The translations under genes were made by a program, and so were the position numbers. Positions 46,560-54,596 of a stretch of DNA of 64,000 nucleotides are shown here, piece by piece; positions within the stretch are counted from its first letter, which is position 1, and every line of letters begins with the position of its first letter. The notes below the pieces were generated by a model, which had not been told where the DNA came from, made no database searches, and worked only from the letters and a program-made list of their open reading frames with translations. Source of the DNA: Flavobacteriaceae bacterium (GTDB taxonomy: Bacteria; Bacteroidota; Bacteroidia; Flavobacteriales; Flavobacteriaceae); assembly GCA_024743095.1 (NCBI GenBank), contig JANSXF010000004.1, positions 44,867 to 108,866 on the forward strand, in the 5' to 3' direction.

Positions 46560-47406
46560 ACTTGCCCTTGTTTTTTTATTGATTGTAGTGCAGGGCTGTG
46601 CCCAGAAAACCTATGTGGTCGAATTGGAAAAACTGGCCAAATTCCCTTCCAAGCTCAAAGAAGTTTCTGGTTTGGAGGTGACCAAAGATGGCAAGATATG
46701 GGTTATTGAAGATAGTGGTAACAAGGATAAAATTTATAGGGTCGATAAAAAGGGTGATATTAAGGAATCACTGAAAATTGACCATGCCAAGAACGTTGAT
46801 TGGGAAGATTTGACCATGGATACCGAAGGCAACCTGTATATTGGGGATTTTGGCAACAACAAAAATGCTCGGGAAGATTTGGTCATTTATAAGATCACCA
46901 AAGATGAAATGGGGAAAAAAGAGCCCAACTCGGATAAGATTGAGTTCTCTTACCCTCAGCAAACCAACTTCCCACCAGAGAAGGACAGCCTTTATTTTGA
47001 TACAGAAGGCTTTTTCCATCTGAACGATTACCTCTACATTTTTACCAAAAACCGTACACGACCCTATTCTGGAAAAACTTTGATGTACCGTGTGCCCGAT
47101 AAAAAAGGGGAATATGAGGCTGAATTTTTAGGTGACTTGTTCCTATGCGGAGATCAGGATCATTGTTCGGTGACCAGTGCGGATATTTCTCCCGATGGCA
47201 AAACCATTGCCCTGTTAAGCTATGGATATATTTTTCTACTGACGGATTTCACCGCTCCGGATTTTACAAAAGCCTCTATTGAGGTCATTGATCTACAGAC
47301 CGACACCCAGATTGAATCAGTGTGCTTTTATGATGATAAAACCCTCTTGGTCGCCGATGAGGAAAACAAGCACGGAGGTAGAAAGCTTTATCAATACCGA
47401 TTTTGA
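46552..47406 (+). CDS. Propeller-like lipoprotein of unknown function
   Basis: A 284-residue lipoprotein (lipobox VQGC, Cys16). The sequence shows repeats of about 45 residues with patterns such as VSGLEVTKDGKIWVIEDSGN, VDWEDLTMDTEGNLYIGDFG and VTSADISPDGKTIALLSYG, like NHL- or phytase-like esterase propellers and SdiA-regulated proteins. Catalytic residues are not evident. It overlaps the SRPBCC/GyrI gene by 8 bp and closes the operon, followed by a hairpin. It could be a partner for the VCBS proteins or a sensor of the haloperoxidase product; this is a guess from context. Confidence 0.65.
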   Translation: MNKLALVFLLIVVQGCAQKTYVVELEKLAKFPSKLKEVSGLEVTKDGKIWVIEDSGNKDKIYRVDKKGDIKESLKIDHAKNVDWEDLTMDTEGNLYIGDFGNNKNAREDLVIYKITKDEMGKKEPNSDKIEFSYPQQTNFPPEKDSLYFDTEGFFHLNDYLYIFTKNRTRPYSGKTLMYRVPDKKGEYEAEFLGDLFLCGDQDHCSVTSADISPDGKTIALLSYGYIFLLTDFTAPDFTKASIEVIDLQTDTQIESVCFYDDKTLLVADEENKHGGRKLYQYRF

Positions 47407-47444
47407 TAAGTCAATTATATTGATATAACGTTCACACATACTAT

Positions 47445-47471
47445 TTTTATGACGCTCTCTTGGTCATAAAA
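47445..47471 (+). terminator. Hairpin after the haloperoxidase operon
   Basis: TTTTATGAC (47445-47453) and GTCATAAAA (47463-47471) form a perfect nine-base-pair stem with a nine-base loop. The following CATTTTCCC has only a short T-run, so this is a modest terminator. Confidence 0.5.
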
Positions 47472-47532
47472 CATTTTCCCTGCAAACTTTCTAATTTGCT
47501 TTTAATCATTTAATTAATGACATTTGGGAGTT

Positions 47533-49620
47533 ATGGTTCCCAAACAACAACGTAGCCTACAGCTCTTAAAAGAGCACTTTGGTTTTGATTCCTTTTTGCC
47601 CAATCAGCAAGCCATTGTCAGTAGTATTTTAGAAGGATCGGACCTTTTGTGCATAATGCCCACCGGTGGTGGAAAGTCTATTTGTTTTCAGTTACCTGCA
47701 CTTCTTCTTAATGGGACGGCCATTGTGGTTTCCCCCCTTATAGCCTTAATGAAGGATCAAGTGGATGCACTCCGGGCCAACGGTATTGCAGCATCATTTT
47801 ACAATAGCAGCCAGGCGCATGCAACACAAAACGAAATTTTAAAAAAACTTCAATCGCAGCAAATCAAGCTTCTATATATAGCTCCAGAAAGCCTACCATA
47901 TTTGTTACCCTATTTAACCCATGACAATGTGAGTTTGTTCGCAGTGGATGAAGCTCACTGTATTTCGGCTTGGGGGCACGATTTTCGTCCAGCCTACACA
48001 CAGTTAAATCAACTGAAGGAACTTTTCCCAAACGTTCCAATAGCTGCATTTACCGCCACCGCCGATAGCGCAACGCAAAACGATATTCTTGAACAGCTCA
48101 ATATAAAAAATGCAGAAAGGCATATTGCTTCTTTCGACCGAAAGAATCTATTTCTCGAAGTTCGTCCCGGGACGAATCGGTTTCAACAAATAATCCAATT
48201 CTTGGGACAACGGACAGACCAAAATGGAATTATTTATTGCCTGAGCCGAAAAGGCACTGAGAAACTAGCTGAAAAATTAAACAATAATGGATTCAATGCC
48301 AAGGCATACCATGCCGGGATGGAAGCAGCGGCACGCAACAGGGTGCAAGAAGACTTTGTCAATGACCGTACATCAATAATCGTGGCGACCATTGCTTTTG
48401 GGATGGGCATTGACAAAAGCAATGTACGATGGGTGATCCATTACAACATGCCCAAAAACATTGAGAGTTACTATCAGGAAATTGGCCGCAGTGGACGCGA
48501 TGGTCTGCCCGCAGAGACCTTGTTGTTTTACAGCTTTTCCGATGTGATCCAACTGCGAAAATTTATAGAGGATTCACCCACAAGGGATGTACAACTAGCC
48601 AAATTAGAACGTATGCAACAGTTTGCCGAAGCCTTAAGCTGTCGTCGTATTGCCTTGTTGAACTATTTTGGCGAACATGTTTCGGAAAATTGCGGTCATT
48701 GTGACAATTGTAAATCACCTCCCCAATATTTTGATGGCACCATATTGGCACAGAAAATCTGCTCGGCAGTGTATCGGTTAAGGCAACAAGAAGCTATAAC
48801 CATGGTCGTAGATGTACTCCGTGGTTCTCAAAATGCCCGAGTATATGACAAAGGCTATCAAAATATAAAAACCTTTGGTGTTGTTAAGGACATTTCTTGG
48901 CAGGATTTGCAGCAGTATGTCATCCAAATGGTCAATCAAGGTATTTTGGAGATTCGCTTCCATGAGAATGGGCGCTTGCTGCTTACCCCTTTGGCCAATC
49001 AAATTTTATTTGAAGGCCGAAAAGTCCAGCTTGCATTATTCCGGAAAGTGCAAGAAACTTCCCATGGCAAAAAATCCGAAAGAGCACAGGCCACCGGTCT
49101 GTTCGATAAATTAAAAGCTCTCCGTACGGAAATAGCTATTGAAGAAAAAGTACCTGCCTACATCGTATTTAGCGATTCCACGTTGCGGGATATGGAAGCC
49201 AAGCTACCCGAAACAATTACAGATTTTATGGAAGTAAGTGGTGTGGGCGAAGCAAAAAAGAACAAATATGGCGCACGCTTCCTTACAGTGATCAATGCTT
49301 GGTCATCAGCCAAAAAAAGCACTCATGAGCTCTCATTTTCACTATTTGAAAAGGGCATGAAGGTCTCCGATATTTCCAGACAACGGGAATTGAAGGAGGA
49401 TACCATTTATAGTCATTTTATTAAAGTCCACCAAGAGGGCAGATCCATTGACTTACATCAATTCATATCCAAAGAAGACATCAATAAAATCCAAACGGCC
49501 AAAGCCGAGCTTGGTGATCAAGTGGAAGGCCTGAAACCTTATTTTATTCATTTTGGGGAAGAGATGCCTTATTGGAAAATTAGAATGGCACGCTACCTTT
49601 TGGAAAACCCGGATGGATAA
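47533..49620 (+). CDS. recQ: ATP-dependent DNA helicase RecQ
   Basis: A 3'-5' superfamily 2 DNA helicase. Walker A is IMPTGGGKS, the DEAH box is VDEAHCISAWGHDFRP (with the RecQ aromatic loop), and motif VI is YQEIGRSGRDG. A zinc-binding RQC region (C-R-R then CGHCDNC) follows, then an HRDC domain and a C-terminal helix-turn-helix extension (ISRQRELKEDTIYSHF). The start is ATG 47533 (the preceding in-frame TTG 47524 adds three residues). At 695 residues it is longer than E. coli RecQ because of the C-terminal domain, a common feature in this phylum. It converges with the next gene with a 14-bp gap. Confidence 0.94.
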   Translation: MVPKQQRSLQLLKEHFGFDSFLPNQQAIVSSILEGSDLLCIMPTGGGKSICFQLPALLLNGTAIVVSPLIALMKDQVDALRANGIAASFYNSSQAHATQNEILKKLQSQQIKLLYIAPESLPYLLPYLTHDNVSLFAVDEAHCISAWGHDFRPAYTQLNQLKELFPNVPIAAFTATADSATQNDILEQLNIKNAERHIASFDRKNLFLEVRPGTNRFQQIIQFLGQRTDQNGIIYCLSRKGTEKLAEKLNNNGFNAKAYHAGMEAAARNRVQEDFVNDRTSIIVATIAFGMGIDKSNVRWVIHYNMPKNIESYYQEIGRSGRDGLPAETLLFYSFSDVIQLRKFIEDSPTRDVQLAKLERMQQFAEALSCRRIALLNYFGEHVSENCGHCDNCKSPPQYFDGTILAQKICSAVYRLRQQEAITMVVDVLRGSQNARVYDKGYQNIKTFGVVKDISWQDLQQYVIQMVNQGILEIRFHENGRLLLTPLANQILFEGRKVQLALFRKVQETSHGKKSERAQATGLFDKLKALRTEIAIEEKVPAYIVFSDSTLRDMEAKLPETITDFMEVSGVGEAKKNKYGARFLTVINAWSSAKKSTHELSFSLFEKGMKVSDISRQRELKEDTIYSHFIKVHQEGRSIDLHQFISKEDINKIQTAKAELGDQVEGLKPYFIHFGEEMPYWKIRMARYLLENPDG

Positions 49621-49634
49621 GACACTTAAAATCA

Positions 49635-52600
49635 CTAAAACCCGAACCCAAGCCCAAAAGCAAAACGTAGCCCATCCACACTGTTAAAAAGCCCAAAGTT
49701 GGCCGTAAGCACATCGACTCCATTTAAGAAAAATCCTCCTCCGTAAGAATTGTGCCATTTGTCCGATTCTTCACCGGGATACCAAACGCGGCCATAGTCA
49801 AACCCTCCATAAATTCCCGGCGTTATGGGCATCAGGCCGGTCTTCATACTTCTAAAGCTATACCTAAGGTCGGTATTTTGAAAATAGGCTGTTTTGCCGG
49901 AAAATCTTTGGAAACGGAACCCTCGTAACCCATTGTTTCCACCAATACTGGCGGCTTGATAAAATTCGTAGCCATCCCCGATAATAAAATGTCCCTTGAA
50001 CTTGGTAGCGAGCACCAACATACCATCCGCTGTAAGTTTGTGATCTATAGAAAATGATGGAACCACATATCCAAACGATCTTGAGGAATCATCCAAATTG
50101 GTCTTAAACCCACCTTCGAGGACAAATGCCATTCCCAAAGTTGGAAAGGCTTCGTTATCGGTATTGGAATAACTGTATTCCCCATCGACACCAAAAAAGC
50201 TCAAATGGTTTTCCTCTCCATTTTCCAAATAAAACGCATTAATGAACCTATCCTCGGTTTCCTCTATTTCAATGTTCTCATAGGATATTCCCAATCGTGC
50301 CTTGGAACCGAAAAACCCACGCCACACCAATGATGGTGTAAATCTCAAGGTTCGGATACGGACACGGTTATAATCCAATTCCAAGGGTTCTTGGTCATCA
50401 TTATTGACCGTCTCGTTGCCAAAACCAAAAAAGTTTTGGGTGAAATTAGGACTTGTGAACCTTGCTCGAAGCTCCAAATTCACCTTGTTGAAAACATGTG
50501 CAAACTCTCCGCGATAACCCAAATCAAAACCATCCGTGGCAAAATAATAGGCAGCACTTACCGTATGCTGCTGCGTAAATGGATTCTTTCTGAAACCGTT
50601 AAAAGTATAAGTGTTGGCCAAACCTATCCTAACGCCATCGTCCGGATTGAATCCTACAGTGGGCAACGTTTGATTGTTACTGCCCTTTATGTTCAAAAAG
50701 TCATACGTATTGGTATTATAATCATTAACCAATCTTACCTTACCGCCGTAGGCTTCTTCCAAAGTGTTTTTCTTTGATTTAAAATCATAGATCAAAAGCC
50801 TTCTTGAATCTTCCGAGACTTTATAAACGTCATTGTTTTGACCTCCAGCGATTCGCACCTTTATTTTAGATGTTTCCGTATTGGCCTCAAAAATATCTTC
50901 ATCATCAAGCCCATATACCCATATTTCTTTGGTATAATCGGAACTGTACACCTTATTGAAGAACAAATCCGTATACTCCCCTGCTTTGATCCGATAGCCC
51001 CTCACCTCAACATCCCCGTTGGGACGCGAGACAATATTGAAATAATCGTCCTTGTCCGTGCCCGTAATCACACTGTATTTGTTCAAAACGGCATAGTACT
51101 CGCGTGCCGTTTCCACCAAGTTTTGTTTTCGGGCCAAAAGGATGTTCTTGATTTCGGTCAGGGTCTGGTCCCTCACCTCTTCTGGAAAGGCCAAAAATGC
51201 CTCATCGATTATTTCACCTGTCAGGTTTTGTTGGATAAATTTGGCCTGGTCTATCCACATCTGCATATCGGTTTCTGTAAGCAAAGCCATATCCAAGGCA
51301 AAGGTTCGCGGTGAAGAAGTCAGTCCCTTAACGCTTCTAACCTCTTCATGGAATCCTTCAAAAATACGGAGCGCTGGAACTGCCCTTGACCCAAAGTTCA
51401 TGATAAGGCCATCTCCCCAACGGGAAAATACCTGATCTCTATCACGGGCAATGGGCTTGTATACCTTGTTTCCGTCTTCTTTCTTAAATTCGGCCCAACG
51501 CCATTGGTCCACATGCCTGTCCCAATCCCCGATCAAGATATCGAACAATCGGGCCTTTACATACTCCCTCTGGTCTATGCTATATTCCTCATCTTCCCGG
51601 AGCTTGTCCATAAGATCGTAGGTACTTTCTATTTTCTTGGTGTATCCAAAGCTTTCCAGGTTATCGTGGTCATCAGAGACATGCTCCTCGATCATGTACA
51701 GGCCATCACCGAACTCTTTGTTATAATCGCCCAAAACGGATTGCTTTGGCACATAGTAAAGTTCAGGGTTGGTGTGGTACATTCCAAGTGCGTCCGATAG
51801 TCTATCAATGGTAAATGGCGCATATGGATGTGCACCTGTATATAGATCCAATAATAATTTTTCGGGATATGTATCCTTGAACTTTCCAATGACATATTGA
51901 TCTTGAAAAGCTATGGCCTGAAGGTATCGCTCTGCACTTTTTCTCAAGCCCCTCATCACATATTCCCTACCATCTTTATCGGCCAATCGCAATGAGTTGG
52001 ATTGGTTCCCGCCTCCTTTTCGAACAACGCTCAGCCCTCCAAAGAGGGTATCCAACCGAACGGTGGGCGCCTTTACTTTGGTTCCATAATACTTCCTGTA
52101 GCGTTCGCCCCAAAGCAATTTGTGAAAGCCACTCTTTTCAATTTCCTCCGGTTCGTATACCGAGGCCATTTTATATGGGGGAAAATCTTCGGCCGGTCCC
52201 AGTCTTTCGGTCGACCTATCGGGAGGTAGCACTTCAGTTTGATATAGCAGTGCCGTTGAATTGGCATCGGCACCATAAAACTTTACTTGTGATGAGCCAT
52301 CCGTATACACCCTTAAAATTGCATAGCCGGTCCTACCTGTTGAAAATTTACTTCCGTTCAACAGTCGGGTTGTACCCGTCTTGGCTCCTGCACCACTGAC
52401 AATTTGTGGCTTCCCATATTCCTCGATATACTGAAGCGTATGCTCATGGCCCGATGCGAATATTACCTTATCGGAGTATTGCGCAAGGGTCACAACTCTT
52501 TTCTTAAGCTCGTTGTACTTTTTATTGGAAATGTCTTCCGATGTAGCCCCTGATGTCTTTCGCAGCAGATTAATAGCGGACCCCAAAATGGGAAGCGGCA

Positions 52601-53348
52601 CTTTACCCCCACTGGGATGGATTCCTTGTTTAAATGAAAATTGGCCTCCGTGCGAACCGTAGGTAAACATAGGATGGTGCATGGCCAAAATAACGGTTTT
52701 GTCCCGGTTCTTTTTGATGATGCTTTCCAATTCCTCAAAAAAACGGCTTCTGCTCTTTATTTCGCACTCATCATTTATAGTCGGGTGTTTGTCCCAATTT
52801 ACAATATACCACTCCGTATCAATGGCAACGAGCAGGACCTTGTCATTTATCTCTATTTCCTCGATGGGACATCCGTTCTCCGGCTGAAAAGCATCTTTAT
52901 CGTCCAATGCATCCTCTAGGTATTTCTCTTCACGCTTTAGGCCTTTGAGCCCCTCGGTATACCAATCGTGGTTTCCCGGGATAAAAAGCTTTTTCCCCTT
53001 GTAATTCGCCAGGGTACTCAATTGGGCATCCAAATGGTTTTTAGCTTCCAAATAGGCAATGGTGGAATCCTTTTTATCGGGCAGGCCAGCAGGATAAATA
53101 TTATCTCCCAAAAAGATTGCAGTACTATTGGCATCGGCCCGATCTAAAACTTTTTTGAAAGCTTTCAATGTAGGGTTCAAATCGCCCATCGGGGATTTGC
53201 CGGCATCACCTATCAGATAAAACGTATGCTCAACCTGCTTTTCCCGTAAGGTGTCATATGCCGAAAAAGGCTCCGCATATTTGGCCTCATATGTTGCACA
53301 AGCAGAGACCAAGACCATTAACAAAAGTAAAAAGTAATGTTTCTTCAT
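49635..53348 (-). CDS. Lipoprotein metallophosphoesterase with kinase-like middle region and outer-membrane barrel
   Basis: A 1237-residue lipoprotein (lipobox SAC, Cys17). Residues about 40-330 form a calcineurin-like phosphoesterase: GDAG, GDNIY, GNHDW, MHHP and GHEH. Residues about 430-750 are a separate domain with a Gly-rich segment (GGGNQSNSLRL), GDWDRH (607-612) and, about 24 residues later, DRD (636-638), reminiscent of the catalytic and metal-binding loops of HipA/FAM20-type kinases. The rest (about 850-1237) is a D15/BamA-like outer-membrane barrel ending in GFGF. The ATG at 53348 is used; the earlier in-frame codon is GTG. It is divergent from the HD-domain gene with a 53-bp gap. 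The overall role is unknown. Confidence 0.8.
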   Translation of the reverse strand: MKKHYFLLLLMVLVSACATYEAKYAEPFSAYDTLREKQVEHTFYLIGDAGKSPMGDLNPTLKAFKKVLDRADANSTAIFLGDNIYPAGLPDKKDSTIAYLEAKNHLDAQLSTLANYKGKKLFIPGNHDWYTEGLKGLKREEKYLEDALDDKDAFQPENGCPIEEIEINDKVLLVAIDTEWYIVNWDKHPTINDECEIKSRSRFFEELESIIKKNRDKTVILAMHHPMFTYGSHGGQFSFKQGIHPSGGKVPLPILGSAINLLRKTSGATSEDISNKKYNELKKRVVTLAQYSDKVIFASGHEHTLQYIEEYGKPQIVSGAGAKTGTTRLLNGSKFSTGRTGYAILRVYTDGSSQVKFYGADANSTALLYQTEVLPPDRSTERLGPAEDFPPYKMASVYEPEEIEKSGFHKLLWGERYRKYYGTKVKAPTVRLDTLFGGLSVVRKGGGNQSNSLRLADKDGREYVMRGLRKSAERYLQAIAFQDQYVIGKFKDTYPEKLLLDLYTGAHPYAPFTIDRLSDALGMYHTNPELYYVPKQSVLGDYNKEFGDGLYMIEEHVSDDHDNLESFGYTKKIESTYDLMDKLREDEEYSIDQREYVKARLFDILIGDWDRHVDQWRWAEFKKEDGNKVYKPIARDRDQVFSRWGDGLIMNFGSRAVPALRIFEGFHEEVRSVKGLTSSPRTFALDMALLTETDMQMWIDQAKFIQQNLTGEIIDEAFLAFPEEVRDQTLTEIKNILLARKQNLVETAREYYAVLNKYSVITGTDKDDYFNIVSRPNGDVEVRGYRIKAGEYTDLFFNKVYSSDYTKEIWVYGLDDEDIFEANTETSKIKVRIAGGQNNDVYKVSEDSRRLLIYDFKSKKNTLEEAYGGKVRLVNDYNTNTYDFLNIKGSNNQTLPTVGFNPDDGVRIGLANTYTFNGFRKNPFTQQHTVSAAYYFATDGFDLGYRGEFAHVFNKVNLELRARFTSPNFTQNFFGFGNETVNNDDQEPLELDYNRVRIRTLRFTPSLVWRGFFGSKARLGISYENIEIEETEDRFINAFYLENGEENHLSFFGVDGEYSYSNTDNEAFPTLGMAFVLEGGFKTNLDDSSRSFGYVVPSFSIDHKLTADGMLVLATKFKGHFIIGDGYEFYQAASIGGNNGLRGFRFQRFSGKTAYFQNTDLRYSFRSMKTGLMPITPGIYGGFDYGRVWYPGEESDKWHNSYGGGFFLNGVDVLTANFGLFNSVDGLRFAFGLGFGF

Positions 53349-53401
53349 ATACACGAGGTTGATTCCAAAATTTTGTAATTTGGATGCTCTAATCTGGAAC
53401 T

Positions 53402-54595
53402 ATGTCGGAAATCGTTGAAAAAACTGAACACTTTGTTTCTGAACTGCTAACAGAAGAGCTAGATGCAAGGTTCTTGTACCACAACTTGCGACATACCCAA
53501 AGAGTAGTCAAAAGTACTAAAGAATTGCTCAACTATTATAACCTGGGCGAAGTTGAAAACGAAAGGTTGATGCTAGCTGCATGGCTACACGATACGGGGC
53601 ACACCAAAGGTTGGGAAAACCATGAGGAAAACAGTTGTGAAATTGCCAGGGATTTTCTCCAAAAGAATGACTATGACCCGGAAGGGATCGAACAGGTTTG
53701 CTCCTTGATCATGGTCACCAAAATGTGCAACGAGCCATCCAACCTTATGGAAGGGATTATCCGAGATGCCGACATATCCCATTTTGCCAAAAAAAGCTAT
53801 TGGGAGACCACGGATTTTTTAAAGGAAGAACTCAAAGCATTGGATATCGCCGATTATTCGAACAAGGAATGGCGGGACAAAAACATTAAAATGTTCCGTA
53901 CCAAACATAATTTCTTCACTGACTATGCCAAGGAAAATTGGGAAGATGGCAAACAACAGAACCTAAAAAAATTGTTGAAAGAAAAGAAAGAAGAAAAGAA
54001 GATTGCCAAAAAAGAGGCGCTAAAGGCAAGATATAAGAACGAGAGCCCCGACAGAAGCGTTCAAACCTTGTACAGGGTCACTTTAAAAAACCATTTGAAA
54101 CTGAGCGATATCGCCGATACCAAAGCAAACATCTTACTTTCGGTCAACGCCATAATCATTTCTTTGGTGCTTGCCAATCTATTGACCAAGTTGGACAATC
54201 CCTCCAATACCTATATGATCTATCCCACCTTGATTTTGATCATGTTCAGTATTGTTTCCATGGTACTTTCGGTATTGGCCACCAGGCCCAATGTTACCAG
54301 TGGTAAATTCACCAAGGAAGATGTGGAAAAAAGAAAGGTAAACCTCCTGTTTTTCGGAAACTTTCACCAAATGGAGCTTTCCGAGTACGAATGGGCCTTG
54401 AAAGAATTGGTAAAGGATAAGGATTATGTATACTCTTCCTTGACCAAAGACCTGTATTACTTGGGCATTGTCCTTAACAAAAAGTATAAAATTCTGCGGA
54501 TTACCTATAACATTTTTATGTTGGGGATGATCATCTCCGTAATCTCTTTTATAATTGCCTTTAGGTATTTTGGCCCGGAAAGGCTGATTTTCTGA
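53402..54595 (+). CDS. HD-domain protein fused to a Pycsar-effector-like (DUF5706) membrane module
   Basis: A 397-residue protein. Residues 1 to about 180 are an HD phosphohydrolase domain (His31, the HD pair at 63-64 in WLHDTGHT, and Asp122/124 in RDADISHF). A charged coiled stretch (about 188-212, KKEEKKIAKKE) leads to a C-terminal membrane module with RVTLKNHLKLSDIADTKAN (225-243) and helices at about 245-263, 272-294 and 366-388, matching DUF5706, the PycTM-type effector of Pycsar anti-phage defence. No pyrimidine cyclase is adjacent. The HD domain may degrade a nucleotide signal, with the membrane part as effector, or the protein may have a housekeeping role. It converges with the GAF gene, one base apart. 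Confidence 0.82.
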   Translation: MSEIVEKTEHFVSELLTEELDARFLYHNLRHTQRVVKSTKELLNYYNLGEVENERLMLAAWLHDTGHTKGWENHEENSCEIARDFLQKNDYDPEGIEQVCSLIMVTKMCNEPSNLMEGIIRDADISHFAKKSYWETTDFLKEELKALDIADYSNKEWRDKNIKMFRTKHNFFTDYAKENWEDGKQQNLKKLLKEKKEEKKIAKKEALKARYKNESPDRSVQTLYRVTLKNHLKLSDIADTKANILLSVNAIIISLVLANLLTKLDNPSNTYMIYPTLILIMFSIVSMVLSVLATRPNVTSGKFTKEDVEKRKVNLLFFGNFHQMELSEYEWALKELVKDKDYVYSSLTKDLYYLGIVLNKKYKILRITYNIFMLGMIISVISFIIAFRYFGPERLIF

Positions 54596-54596
54596 T

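Noticed and set aside
32659..47406. Reading the whole SusCD to propeller region as a single alpha-glucan utilisation operon
   Set aside because: A strong terminator at 37401-37439 separates susCD from the rest, and the haloperoxidase and VCBS genes have no known role in starch use.
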